Source: Leptobacterium flavescens (GTDB lineage: Bacteria > Bacteroidota > Bacteroidia > Flavobacteriales > Flavobacteriaceae). From it: DNA of 64,000 bases. Under the pieces are notes generated by a model. That model had not been told where the DNA came from, searched no databases, and worked only from the letters and a program-made list of their open reading frames with translations. Both the position numbers and the translations under genes were made by a program. The DNA is taken from contig NZ_JAABOO010000003.1 in the NCBI RefSeq assembly GCF_010671605.1, positions 1 through 64,000 of the forward strand. The letters run 5' to 3'. Numbering within the stretch: the stretch's first letter is position 1; each line of letters begins with the position of its first letter. This document shows positions 38,197 to 47,091 of the stretch, one piece after another.

Positions 38197-38736
38197 TTAA
38201 TCGCATCTGAAAAAATTCACCGCTACTTCATTGGAAAGATCTCCGAGGAAGTCTTCAATTTGAACATTCATGGAAAACAGCTTTTTTTCACCGTTGTAAA
38301 GAGCGGGATCTATACATAGCCTGAACAAACCATCGAGGTTCGGACGCTCCGATTTGCAGAAATAATCTTCGGAAACCAATACTTTTTCATCGTATTCGAA
38401 AGAAGCCCCTTCAGTCATGGTGTTACCCATATACTGCAGCAAAGCTCCCGGAGTGTGGTAGGACAGCTTTGAAAAGAGAACTTTCTCTACGGGCCTCACC
38501 CCTTTGTAATACTGAAAAATACCCGGCCAGAAATAAACAAGATTATTATCGGTACCCAACTTCCCGCCGTCTTGATCTTCTATATACAACTGTACATTAA
38601 ACCCGTTAAGGGGCTCCACTATTTCGGGCAGGGTAGATTGTTTAGACCGGGTAGTTATCGGTCGTAAGAAACTGATTCGTTTTTTTGATTTTTTAATAGA
38701 GGTCCTTAAACCTGTTTTTTCCGCTGTTTGTTCCAT
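38197..38736 (-). CDS. Hypothetical protein, 179 residues
   Basis: No family is recognised. The N-terminal 45 residues are basic and low in hydrophobics (TSIKKSKKRISFLRPITTRSKQ); the rest is a mixed alpha/beta globular sequence with several aromatic residues (LVYFWPGIFQYYKGVRPVEK) and two late cysteines. No signal peptide or membrane segment is present. It starts 7 bp after the stop of a 51-residue HTH gene on the same strand, so the two likely form an operon divergent from a LexA/CI-like regulator, which may control them. Confidence 0.7.
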   Translation of the reverse strand: MEQTAEKTGLRTSIKKSKKRISFLRPITTRSKQSTLPEIVEPLNGFNVQLYIEDQDGGKLGTDNNLVYFWPGIFQYYKGVRPVEKVLFSKLSYHTPGALLQYMGNTMTEGASFEYDEKVLVSEDYFCKSERPNLDGLFRLCIDPALYNGEKKLFSMNVQIEDFLGDLSNEVAVNFFRCD

Positions 38737-38742
38737 AGATCA

Positions 38743-38898
38743 TTAGTTTTTTAATATGTTGAAAATTGTTTTTTCAGAAATGAAGAGACGCTCCGTTAAT
38801 TCCGCTACAATCAATTTCATTTGTTTGTCAGAGTTGTTTTTTACATAGTCCTGAACAAACCGTTTACGTTTTTCCAATAAAAGCTTACTTCGTTGCAT
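38743..38898 (-). CDS. 51-residue putative HTH protein
   Basis: A clean minus-strand frame from the ATG at 38898 to the TAA at 38743 encodes 51 residues: MQRSKLLLEKRKRFVQDYV, a middle KNNSDKQMKLIVAELTERLF, and ISEKTIFNILKN. The last part reads like a helix-turn-helix with recognition helix SEKTIFNILKN. It is basic, with no hydrophobic anchor. It is 7 bp upstream of the 179-residue gene and divergent from the LexA-like gene. Real coding status is supported by the tight operon spacing and the sensible composition, but not proven. Confidence 0.6.
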   Translation of the reverse strand: MQRSKLLLEKRKRFVQDYVKNNSDKQMKLIVAELTERLFISEKTIFNILKN

Positions 38899-38929
38899 AA
38901 GGCCTAAAGGTTTAAAAATCAGATATAAA

Positions 38930-39156
38930 CTCCAGTCTTTTCAAACTTTTGTTTGAAAAGTTTAGCATTAAAAGGGTGTTTAAAAAAACAAAATCCTAAA
39001 AATGTTGCTTTGATTTTTACACAAATGTTTGATTTTGTGTGCTTTTTCGTATATTAGCAGCTAATTACATGACAAACATAAAACATTTTACAGAAATCTA
39101 CAAACAAATTACCGAAATTTTATGTAAAATGTTTGAATTGTTAATTTCCCGGAATT
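38930..39156. promoter_or_regulatory. Operator-rich divergent control region
   Basis: The region between the small HTH gene and the LexA-like gene holds three inverted repeats. A perfect 10-bp repeat with a 4-bp spacer lies at 38937-38960 (arm CTTTTCAAAC). ACACAAA at 39019-39025 pairs with TTTGTGT at 39034-39040. A perfect 12-bp pair lies at 39081-39092 (AAACATTTTACA) and 39123-39134. AAATGTTTGA also recurs directly at 39023-39032 and 39127-39136. These are candidate binding sites for the adjacent repressor. Confidence 0.6.
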
Positions 39157-39960
39157 ATGAGAGGTATTAATGAAAAAATAAAAGTCATTATTGACCATTT
39201 CGCACTCAATAATAACTCATTTGCAAAGCGACTGGGTGTTACCAGTACTACCATAGACAGTATTACGACCGGAAGGCTTCAGCCCGACGGCAGTCGCAAA
39301 CGCACCAAACCGGGTTATGACCTTCTGGAAAGCATCATTAATGAATTTGATATCAATCCGGATTACCTGTTCGGTGATAATCAGCAAATGCTTAAATCCT
39401 CTACACCAATACCTCAAACATATGCTGGAATACCGCAGGTAATTGCCGTAGACCAGGATGGCGAGGAAAACGTGGTATATGTACCGATAAAAGCCAGGGC
39501 CGGTTACCTGGACGGTTACGGAGATCCGGGTTATATTGAAACCCTGCCCTCTTTCAGAATGCCGCATTTAACCAATGGTACCTACAGATGCTTTGAAGTA
39601 CAGGGAAACTCTATGGTCCGTACCTTCTTTGACGGCGACCTGGTTTTCGGAAAGTATGTGGAAGACCTGGAAGATGTGAAGGATGGCCGGGTATATGTTA
39701 TCGTCAGTAAAAATGACGGGATCGTTTTAAAAAGAGTTATCAACCGGATCAGGGAAAGAGGAAAGCTTATCCTGAAATCCGATAACAAGGACGGGAACTA
39801 CCCTACCTATACCGTAGATGCCGAGGAAATAGATGAGATATGGTACGTAACCATGTTTGCTTCCAAACAAATGCCGGAGCCCGTAGATGTTTACGACAGA
39901 TTGCATGATCTGGAAAGCAAAATCATTATTCTGGAGGAGCAGTTAAGGCACGATAACTAG
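39157..39960 (+). CDS. LexA/CI-like regulator: XRE-type HTH plus S24 peptidase
   Basis: The 267-residue protein has an N-terminal HTH (about 8-70; NNSFAKRLGVTSTTIDSITTG) and a C-terminal S24 domain. The probable self-cleavage Ala-Gly is in KARAGYLDGYG (about 112-117). The catalytic serine is S152 in VQGNSMVRTF and the lysine is K192 in GIVLKRV. Such proteins repress DNA-damage or phage-type genes until RecA-stimulated autocleavage; the coiled C-terminus (LHDLESKIIILEEQLR) is an extra. No umuC-like gene is nearby. The upstream repeats and divergent small operon suggest it is a local autoregulator, which is inference. Confidence 0.85.
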   Translation: MRGINEKIKVIIDHFALNNNSFAKRLGVTSTTIDSITTGRLQPDGSRKRTKPGYDLLESIINEFDINPDYLFGDNQQMLKSSTPIPQTYAGIPQVIAVDQDGEENVVYVPIKARAGYLDGYGDPGYIETLPSFRMPHLTNGTYRCFEVQGNSMVRTFFDGDLVFGKYVEDLEDVKDGRVYVIVSKNDGIVLKRVINRIRERGKLILKSDNKDGNYPTYTVDAEEIDEIWYVTMFASKQMPEPVDVYDRLHDLESKIIILEEQLRHDN

Positions 39961-40151
39961 GAAAAGCCTAAAATTTATCTGTGAAAAGCACTTATTTCAC
40001 GATTTTCGGCATTTCACCACAACTTTTGCTACTTACACAACAAAAATTTCGAAGAACAGCGGGAACGCCCTATGTTTGAAGTGTCAAAATGGTAATATTG
40101 TTTGATAGTAAAGTCCCCAAAACTTTAAATTACTATCTTTTTAATATTAAT

Positions 40152-40190
40152 AAATAAGCCTCGAGTCCTACTAATCGAGGCTTATTTTTT
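40152..40190 (+). terminator. Rho-independent terminator
   Basis: A 13-bp stem (40152-40164 with 40175-40187; core AAGCCTCGA/TCGAGGCTT) with a 10-base loop and a T tract ends plus-strand transcripts from the LexA-like gene or from an orphan promoter. Confidence 0.85.
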
Positions 40191-40231
40191 GGTAACACCT
40201 TTTACAGGTCTATTATTCAAGTTTTAATCAA

Positions 40232-40265
40232 AAAAATACCCGGATATCACTATCCGGGTATTTTT
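40232..40265. terminator. Terminator of the M1 peptidase gene
   Basis: A 15-bp stem (40232-40246 with 40251-40265; core TACCCGGATA/TATCCGGGTA) with a TCAC loop has A and T tracts on the two sides. It lies 20 bp beyond the minus-strand peptidase stop and can act in both directions. Confidence 0.88.
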
Positions 40266-40284
40266 ATTCGTTTGAATTCCTGAT

Positions 40285-42198
40285 CTAGTTGAATTCTACC
40301 GTATTGTTATCCCTTTTAATATCTGCCATCAGTTGAGAAGGATCAACTACTATAGCCTTGATACTGCTTTTGGGTTTACTGATCGTAAAATCGTAAGTAG
40401 GATATGCCCATGCCCAATCCGGAAGAACCGTTCTTTTAAGGTTATCAAAAGGATTTGGTTTCTCACCCCTCATCATACGTAGCGGAGCATAGAACGTTTC
40501 CTGGGTCCCGTCTTTGTACACCACAAGAATATCCATTGGCATTGGCATTAAACCAACTCTCTCTAAAGTAACTTTGGTATTGTTCCCGTCTTCTGCAACC
40601 TCTTTAACTCCGTAATCAATGGTATTGGTTGTCAGGGTCCAGTCGGTAAGATACCAGTCCAGATGCATTCCGGATACCTTTTCTGCCGTACGCTTAATAT
40701 CGTTCGGGGTAGGGTGCTTGAATTTAAAGTCATCATAATACTTTTTGATGGTCTTTAAAAGATCTTCCTGCCCGATGATATAACCTAACTGTGCAAGGAA
40801 TACTTCTCCTTTACTATAGGCAGATATTCCGTAAGCCTGGTTAAACTCATATCGGTCTGCGTGCGTACTCTGCGGTTGCTCCCTTCCGGAAGTAGCCAGG
40901 AACTGATATCCTCTGTATGCTCCCTGAAACGGATTTTCCCTGTTCTGATCCATGATCTCATTCATACACAGATCCGAGATAAAGGAAGTAAAACCTTCAT
41001 CCATCCATTCGTGCTTGGACTCGTTGGTAGCCAGCACATGCTGGAACCAGGAGTGTGCCATTTCGTGAACGGTAACACCTACAAGGCTTCCAAAAGAACG
41101 CTCTCCGGTGATCAGGGTACACATTGCATACTCCATTCCTCCGTCTCCTCCCTGGATCACTGAATACTGATCGTACGGATACTTCCCTACATTCTTGCTA
41201 AGGAACTCCATGGTCTCTACAGCCTTTGGCTGAAGCTTTTTCCAGTTGTCTATGATCTTAGGGTTGTTTTTGTATAAAAAGTGCATTACAGGCCCATTCT
41301 TTACCTGTACCTTATCGTGTAGGTATTCCGGATCTGCCGCCCATGTAAAATCGTGAACATTTGGCGCTTTAAAATGCCAGGTAAGGGTCTTTCCTCTGAC
41401 CTTCTTCATCGGTTTGGAAGGATCCTCATATCCGTGACCTACTTCCTGTGGGTTCTGAATGTAACCACTTCCACCTACAACATAGCTTTTATCGATGGTA
41501 AGCTTTACATCAAAATCTCCCCATACCCCGTGAAACTCTCTTCCCAGGTAAGGAGGAGTATGCCATCCTTCGAAGTCGTATTCGGCCATCTTAGGATACC
41601 ACTGTGTCATAGAAAGAGCTACTCCTTCTCTGTTGTTTCTTCCGGAGCGTCGGATCTGAACCGGCACCTGCCCGTCAAAATCCATTACCAGGGTAACTGT
41701 CTGCCCGGGCTGTATTGGCCTGGCAAGATCTACTTCCAGAATGGTCCCTTCGGTCTTATAGGATACAGCTGTACCATCCTGGCTAAGGCTGTTAACTTTA
41801 ATATATCCTATTTCGTTGGGCTGCAGTTTAGCGATCCTGCTTTCGTATTTAGGCTCCTCACGGGTTCCTAAATTATTCACCATTCGCCCGTCCGGATCTG
41901 CTATATTCTGCAAGCGGATATCCATTTCACTTCCCGGTTGGAATGCATTAAAATACAGGTGGTAAAACACTCTGTCCAGCACATCCGGGGAGTTGTTGGT
42001 ATATTTTAATACCTGCTTCCCTTTGTACTGGTAGTTCTCAACATTAAAGTCGATATCCATTTGGTATTCAACATGCTGTTGCCAGTACTGATTGGAAGCG
42101 CTTTGCATTTCTGCATTGGCCGGTGTTGTTTTTTCATTTTTCGCACAAGCACTTAATACAAAGCCAAGGCTTAAAAACGAAACGAAAATTTTCTTCAT
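40285..42198 (-). CDS. M1 family metallopeptidase, secreted lipoprotein
   Basis: The 637-residue protein has a lipoprotein signal (MKKIFVSFLSLGFVLSACAK). The zinc site HEMAHSWFQHVLATNESKHEWMDEG lies at about 375-400 (HExxH plus the downstream Glu), and GGMEYA, the gluzincin aminopeptidase exopeptidase motif, is upstream at about 350. An N-terminal beta sandwich precedes it. The C-terminal ARM-like domain is short. It is an envelope aminopeptidase, probably in peptide uptake. It follows the S8 peptidase gene by 35 bp on the same strand, so the pair may be co-transcribed. Confidence 0.93.
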   Translation of the reverse strand: MKKIFVSFLSLGFVLSACAKNEKTTPANAEMQSASNQYWQQHVEYQMDIDFNVENYQYKGKQVLKYTNNSPDVLDRVFYHLYFNAFQPGSEMDIRLQNIADPDGRMVNNLGTREEPKYESRIAKLQPNEIGYIKVNSLSQDGTAVSYKTEGTILEVDLARPIQPGQTVTLVMDFDGQVPVQIRRSGRNNREGVALSMTQWYPKMAEYDFEGWHTPPYLGREFHGVWGDFDVKLTIDKSYVVGGSGYIQNPQEVGHGYEDPSKPMKKVRGKTLTWHFKAPNVHDFTWAADPEYLHDKVQVKNGPVMHFLYKNNPKIIDNWKKLQPKAVETMEFLSKNVGKYPYDQYSVIQGGDGGMEYAMCTLITGERSFGSLVGVTVHEMAHSWFQHVLATNESKHEWMDEGFTSFISDLCMNEIMDQNRENPFQGAYRGYQFLATSGREQPQSTHADRYEFNQAYGISAYSKGEVFLAQLGYIIGQEDLLKTIKKYYDDFKFKHPTPNDIKRTAEKVSGMHLDWYLTDWTLTTNTIDYGVKEVAEDGNNTKVTLERVGLMPMPMDILVVYKDGTQETFYAPLRMMRGEKPNPFDNLKRTVLPDWAWAYPTYDFTISKPKSSIKAIVVDPSQLMADIKRDNNTVEFN

Positions 42199-42233
42199 GA
42201 GTACAGTATTAAATTTAAAGTCGATTGATTGGT

Positions 42234-43844
42234 TTATAATAAGTTAACTTCTCCTTTTGCCACCTTTCCGGCAAGGATAAGCGCATTATATGCATTCACG
42301 ATCTTTCCTGATTTGGAAAGGTTATTAAAACTAGCTGTATTGCTGTTATCTCCTCCGATGATCACATTTGTTTTTACAGGCAGACCTGAACTCATCAGGA
42401 TACGCTTAACCTGAGCAGCAGACAGCTTTGGATAATAAGAACGTATTAATGCCGCAACACCACTTACCGCAGGTGCTGCCATGGACGTTCCCTGAGAATA
42501 ATCGTATTCGTTATTCGGCATGGTAGACCAGATCTTAACCCCGGGTGCAAATACATCTACCTGTTTTTTCCCGTAATTGGAAAAATTGGCAACCAATTCA
42601 CCTCCGTACTTATAATTAAGGGCACCTACCGTAATAAAGTTATCGGCAATCTCATTGTTCCCGTCTTTACTATCTGAAGGGAAGGATTCGTTCTCATCGA
42701 TATTGGAAGCATCATTTCCTGCTGCGTTTACGATAAGTACGTCTTTGGAAGCAGCATATTTAATGGCATCCCATACCCATTCCGCATGTGGGGAATGATC
42801 TTTTCCGAAGCTGGTGTTGATCACTTTTGCCCCGTTATCCGCAGCATAACGGATAGCCAATGCAATATCCTTGTCGTATTCATCTCCGTCAGGAACCGCT
42901 CTGATTACCATGATCTCAACATTTTTCGCCACTCCGTTCATTCCGATACCGTTATTTCTCTGTGCGGCAACGATCCCTGCAACGTGAGTTCCGTGACTGG
43001 CTTTTTCCTTATCAGGACCATACACCTGGTTGTTTCCGTAATCCCTGTCGTTCAGATCATCCGGATTATCCCCGACTACAGATCTTCCGTCATAGTCTAC
43101 ATTAAGATTGTATTTAACCTGATCTTCCAGGCTCTCACTGTATTCCTTAAGGGAATCGTAATCCAGGTCGTTCTCATCCAGGAAAAGCAACAGTCCTTTC
43201 GACTGTGCCACCTGCTGGTCTGTAGAATTGATGGCTTTTACCTCCTCTATGGTATACTCCTCTTTTCCGAGGTGGTCTTTAATAGCTTTCTGTGCCAATG
43301 GAATAAACTGAAGCAACTGATCTATCTGAGGTTTTTGCTGATTAATACTGGCAATTTCCTCGTCGTAAGCTGCTTTGGCCTCCTTGTAAACCGCAGAACC
43401 GTTATCTCCTTTTTTCAGGATCCTGACATATTCCAGGTTTTCGTGAATGGCATCTCCGAGGAAATTCCATCCGTGTATATCATCAACATAACCGTTCTTG
43501 TCGTCATCAATGCCATTTCCGGGCTTCTCTCCTTTATTGGTCCAGATTACATTTTTAAGGTCTTCATGATCTATATCCACACCGGAATCGATTATCCCGA
43601 CGATCACCTTTTTTCCTTTTCTGTCTCTGATCACTTCGCTATACGCTCTGTCTACACTCATTCCCGGAATGGTATCCTTTACCAGGTCCAGTTGGTTCCA
43701 GCTTTTTAACTGGCTTTCATTCAGATCGGTTACTTTAGTAGGTACCGTATCAATGTTCTCGATCGGGGTAGATAGAATTGCAGTGCTTCCGCATGAAGCT
43801 AAAATTAATGAAGCACCGAATGCAATAGGTTTTATAAATCTCAT
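42234..43844 (-). CDS. S8 family (subtilisin-like) serine peptidase, lipoprotein
   Basis: The 536-residue protein begins with a lipoprotein signal (MRFIKPIAFGASLILASCGS). The catalytic triad is present: Asp in VGIIDSGVDIDHEDL (about 85), His in SHGTHVAGIVAAQRNN (about 286) and Ser in GTSMAAPAVSGVAAL (about 451). An insertion of about 130 residues between Asp and His (KAAYDEEIASINQQKPQIDQ and nearby) is charged and helical, a feature shared with other Bacteroidota envelope S8 enzymes. No T9SS sorting domain is seen, so a lipid anchor is more likely. It is upstream of the M1 peptidase gene. Confidence 0.93.
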   Translation of the reverse strand: MRFIKPIAFGASLILASCGSTAILSTPIENIDTVPTKVTDLNESQLKSWNQLDLVKDTIPGMSVDRAYSEVIRDRKGKKVIVGIIDSGVDIDHEDLKNVIWTNKGEKPGNGIDDDKNGYVDDIHGWNFLGDAIHENLEYVRILKKGDNGSAVYKEAKAAYDEEIASINQQKPQIDQLLQFIPLAQKAIKDHLGKEEYTIEEVKAINSTDQQVAQSKGLLLFLDENDLDYDSLKEYSESLEDQVKYNLNVDYDGRSVVGDNPDDLNDRDYGNNQVYGPDKEKASHGTHVAGIVAAQRNNGIGMNGVAKNVEIMVIRAVPDGDEYDKDIALAIRYAADNGAKVINTSFGKDHSPHAEWVWDAIKYAASKDVLIVNAAGNDASNIDENESFPSDSKDGNNEIADNFITVGALNYKYGGELVANFSNYGKKQVDVFAPGVKIWSTMPNNEYDYSQGTSMAAPAVSGVAALIRSYYPKLSAAQVKRILMSSGLPVKTNVIIGGDNSNTASFNNLSKSGKIVNAYNALILAGKVAKGEVNLL

Positions 43845-43855
43845 GGATTAAATTA

Positions 43856-44716
43856 TTAATTAAATAGTTCGTTAAAAGTAAATACCTCCTTCAGTCTCAC
43901 TCCTTTTTCCGTATGCTGAAGGGTACAGATCTCATTGTGCGCATCGTGCTCCAGGAATAAGTAGTAATTCTCACTAGCTGCTTTATCCAGGAACTTCGCC
44001 TTCTCATCTAAAGTTAATAAGGGCCGGGTATCATAACCCATTACATAAGGCACAGGAATATGCCCTGCAGTGGGTAACAGATCGGCCATAAAAACCAATG
44101 TTTTTCCTTTATAGTGAATATGGGGGATCATCTGTTTCTCGGTATGCCCGTCTACAAACAGTACATCAAAACCCAATTCAGAATTTTTCAGATAATCTCC
44201 CTGCGGGAGGGAAATATAGTTTAACTGCCCGCTTTCTTCCATGGGCATTATATTTTCCTTTAAAAAGGAAGCCTTTTCCCTGGCATTGGGATTCACGGCC
44301 CATTGCCAGTGGTTCTCGTTTGTCCAGAAACGCGCATTCTTAAATGCGGGCTCCAGGAATGTCCTGTCCTTGTTCCACTGAACACTTCCTCCGCAGTGGT
44401 CGAAGTGAAGGTGGGACATAAAGACATCGGTAATATCATCCCGGTGAAAACCGTGTTTTTTTAAGGAATCGTCTATGTTATCATTCCCCCACAAATAATA
44501 ATATCCAAAGAACTTATCGCTTTGCTTATTTCCCATTCCGGTATCTATGAGGATCAGTCTGTCTCCGTCTTCGATCAGCAGGCACCTGGCTGCAATATCT
44601 ATCATATTGTTGTTGTCGGCGGGGTTGGTCCTGGTCCAAAGCGACTTGGGAACAACACCGAACATGGCGCCTCCGTCTAACTTAAAATTTCCGGATTCGA
44701 TGGGAAATAATCTCAC
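43856..44716 (-). CDS. MBL-fold metallo-hydrolase
   Basis: The 286-residue protein has the metallo-beta-lactamase metal motif SHLHFDHCGG (about 103-112), further ligands in VDGHTEKQMIPHI (His near 190) and MADLLPTAGHIPV (Asp near 210), and a conserved C-terminal histidine in LEHDAHNE. Lactonases of the AHL-lyase or quorum-quenching type and other hydrolases share this pattern; the substrate is unknown. It has no signal peptide. It ends 12 bp before the S8 gene start on the same strand, so may be co-transcribed with the peptidases. Confidence 0.88.
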   Translation of the reverse strand: MRLFPIESGNFKLDGGAMFGVVPKSLWTRTNPADNNNMIDIAARCLLIEDGDRLILIDTGMGNKQSDKFFGYYYLWGNDNIDDSLKKHGFHRDDITDVFMSHLHFDHCGGSVQWNKDRTFLEPAFKNARFWTNENHWQWAVNPNAREKASFLKENIMPMEESGQLNYISLPQGDYLKNSELGFDVLFVDGHTEKQMIPHIHYKGKTLVFMADLLPTAGHIPVPYVMGYDTRPLLTLDEKAKFLDKAASENYYLFLEHDAHNEICTLQHTEKGVRLKEVFTFNELFN

Positions 44717-44858
44717 TCTTTAAGAATTTAATCATTATTCATGCCAAAGCATGTAAACTTAATTTCTCGATCCCATGGCGATCTGCCAAAAAAAATCTTC
44801 GCAAAATAAGAAAAGAAGGTCAATTAGGAGGGTGGAACAGGCTTTTATTAGACTATTT

Positions 44859-47084
44859 TTAACAAACTAATTGCTTTTGAATGATGGTTTTAAGCCGCAG
44901 TCCGAAATCTATTATCATTTTAATCTCCTTTACACTGGCCAGACGCTCTTTATTTTTAATGATGAGGTGATCTCCGTTAGACTCTACGTGGTAATACGGA
45001 TTGCTTTCAAAAAAGAGAACCAGCTCGTCGGTAAAGAGTCTTCTGATCCCTTCTTCATCTTCCCCTCTCAGGTAAAAGCGTTTTGAAAAATCGCTATGCG
45101 CTTCAATATCCACATCCTTAAATCCGGCCCATTGATAGATCACCTCCAGGAAGCCTTCCTTGTCGAGAGTAAAGACCGGCATTGCTCCGTCTATCTTAAT
45201 AAAAAGCATGGTAGACCGGATCACCTCCTTGGCTATAAACTCTCCTTCACTGTATTCGATATCGAAGAGGTTCAATTCTTTTTCCTGATCGAATAACTGA
45301 TTGTAAACATGTTTTATCTGCTTGGTCTCAAAGTAGATAAAATCGTATAAAAAACTTACATCTCTCTCCTTCTTGGGCTCGTAACTCCAGGTAAAATCCT
45401 TAGCTACTTCACTGATGAGCCGCTGCCTTTTGGTGAGGTTCTTATCTACTTTAATGATGGTCTGAAACGGGATGATCTTCCGGATAGCAAAAGGGTGTAC
45501 CGAATCTGCTTCATGAGCGTCCAAACCGATCACTTCAAAATTCCCTCCCTTTCTCATAAAGGTCTGCTGATAGGCATTAAGGCTTTCCATAACGGTATGA
45601 TCCACAAAATCACACATAGAAAAATCCACCACCGCTTCCTTGTCCTCAGGAATGGCATCGAGCTTGGCTTTTAACTTGTAAAAATTGAGGAAACTGCAGA
45701 AGTTCTTCACACTCACATAGTAGTTGCCCTTATCACCTTCCTTAAACATCAGAACATTGGGTTTTAATGCATTTCCGAGGAAGAGGGAAAGACTCCTGTT
45801 AATGATGATATGGATCAGGAAAGTGGTTAATATTCCGATCAGGATCCCGGTAATCAGGTTGGTGGCAATGGTGCTGAAAAGGGTAATAAAAAAGATAAGC
45901 AACTGCTCATTCCCTATTTTGGAAACCCGTCTTACGCTTTCGGGTGCTGCCAGTTTATAACCGGTATACACCAGAATAGCGGCTAGTGCCGGAAGCGGGA
46001 TACGCTTTAGCTGCTCCTGGAAAAGCACGATAAAGAGTACCAGGAACAGGGCGTGGAAAAAGTTGGCCGACCGGTTGCTTCCTCCGTTATTTACGTTTAC
46101 GGAACTTCGTGCAATTACAGTTACTACATTCAATCCCCCTAAAAAACCACTCAGGGTTGTTGCTGCTCCAAGTGCCTTGAGATCTTTGTTAACATTACTC
46201 CTTCTTTTCTGCGGATCCAGTTTGTCTACCGCTTTAATACTCAATAAGGATTCTATACTGGAGATCAGGGTAATGGCAATAACTGCATTTATAAAATTGC
46301 TGTCCAGAACCTTGGAAAAGTCCGGAAAAGCCAGATTGGAAACAATATCATTGGGAAGGCTTACCAGCAGTTTTTGTGATATAGGATAGGGGTCACTGCT
46401 GAAATACTGATAGTAATAGCTCAGGCCGACGGTCAGGATAACGATCCACATCGGTGCCGGAATAAGCTGAAAGTATTTGTTTCGGATCTTGGAATAGAAA
46501 ACCATGATCAGAAGACTTCCCACTCCAACCGCTGCAGCTACCATTACTTCCATAGGTGCGGAAACAAACAGGTTTGAGATCGCTGCCGGTATTTTAAGAA
46601 GCAACTCTATAATGGAGCCTTTGGTATCTATCTGCCCGACCATAACGTGAAACTGTTTGGCAAAGATCCCGATCCCGATGGCAGCCAGCATTCCCTGGAT
46701 GGCTGAAGCCGGGAAAAAGTCGCTGAGAATACCCAACCTCAGAAAACCGAGAAGGATCATCAGGATCCCTGATATTACAATGGCACCCAATGTTAGCAGA
46801 TAACCCTGGTAGAGGTCGCCTCCGCCGAGGGTAGTGATAGCACTTAAGAGCACAATAACAAGACCGTTCCCGGGCCCTGTAATAGTCACATTAGAGCCTC
46901 CGAGAATAGCTACTACCGTACCTCCTACTATGGCGGCTATTATTCCGGAAATAGGCGGTGCCTCGGAAGCAATTGCCAGTCCGAGTCCAAGTGGGAGAGC
47001 TATAAGTGAAACGACAAAACCTGAAAAAATATTCTTAGGTAATTCGCCGATAAATGTTTTTATCCTATTCTTTTTCGGTCCCAA
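44859..47084 (-). CDS. SulP family anion transporter with STAS and an extra C-terminal domain
   Basis: The 741-residue inner-membrane protein has the SulP core (about 15-430; FSGFVVSLIALPLGLGLAIASEAPP and GGSNVTITGPGNGLVIV are family signatures) with 10-14 hydrophobic helices, then a STAS domain (about 450-560; VDFSMCDFVDHTVMESL). A further 160-residue region (about 580-741) is not part of a standard SulP protein; it contains FSKRFYLRGEDEEGIRRLF and a following ELVLFFESNPYYHVE segment. Sulfate, bicarbonate or other anions may be carried. It precedes a universal stress protein gene in the genome order, with 7 bp between them. Confidence 0.9.
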   Translation of the reverse strand: MGPKKNRIKTFIGELPKNIFSGFVVSLIALPLGLGLAIASEAPPISGIIAAIVGGTVVAILGGSNVTITGPGNGLVIVLLSAITTLGGGDLYQGYLLTLGAIVISGILMILLGFLRLGILSDFFPASAIQGMLAAIGIGIFAKQFHVMVGQIDTKGSIIELLLKIPAAISNLFVSAPMEVMVAAAVGVGSLLIMVFYSKIRNKYFQLIPAPMWIVILTVGLSYYYQYFSSDPYPISQKLLVSLPNDIVSNLAFPDFSKVLDSNFINAVIAITLISSIESLLSIKAVDKLDPQKRRSNVNKDLKALGAATTLSGFLGGLNVVTVIARSSVNVNNGGSNRSANFFHALFLVLFIVLFQEQLKRIPLPALAAILVYTGYKLAAPESVRRVSKIGNEQLLIFFITLFSTIATNLITGILIGILTTFLIHIIINRSLSLFLGNALKPNVLMFKEGDKGNYYVSVKNFCSFLNFYKLKAKLDAIPEDKEAVVDFSMCDFVDHTVMESLNAYQQTFMRKGGNFEVIGLDAHEADSVHPFAIRKIIPFQTIIKVDKNLTKRQRLISEVAKDFTWSYEPKKERDVSFLYDFIYFETKQIKHVYNQLFDQEKELNLFDIEYSEGEFIAKEVIRSTMLFIKIDGAMPVFTLDKEGFLEVIYQWAGFKDVDIEAHSDFSKRFYLRGEDEEGIRRLFTDELVLFFESNPYYHVESNGDHLIIKNKERLASVKEIKMIIDFGLRLKTIIQKQLVC

Positions 47085-47091
47085 AAATTAG

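Larger units (their letters stand above)
39961..40284. other. Intergenic region with two terminators and a possible small transcript
   Basis: About 320 bp separate the LexA-like gene from the convergent M1 peptidase gene. No coding frame is convincing. A -7-like TATGTTTG lies at 40071-40078, with a hairpin terminator ending at 40190 on the plus strand; a second hairpin at 40232-40265 serves the minus-strand peptidase. The first half could hold a short RNA of about 105 nt. Confidence 0.4.

Noticed and set aside
42786-43709. A 307-codon plus-strand frame inside the S8 peptidase gene
   Set aside because: It is antisense to a gene with an intact catalytic triad and has no recognisable domain; its residues reflect reversed codons of the peptidase.
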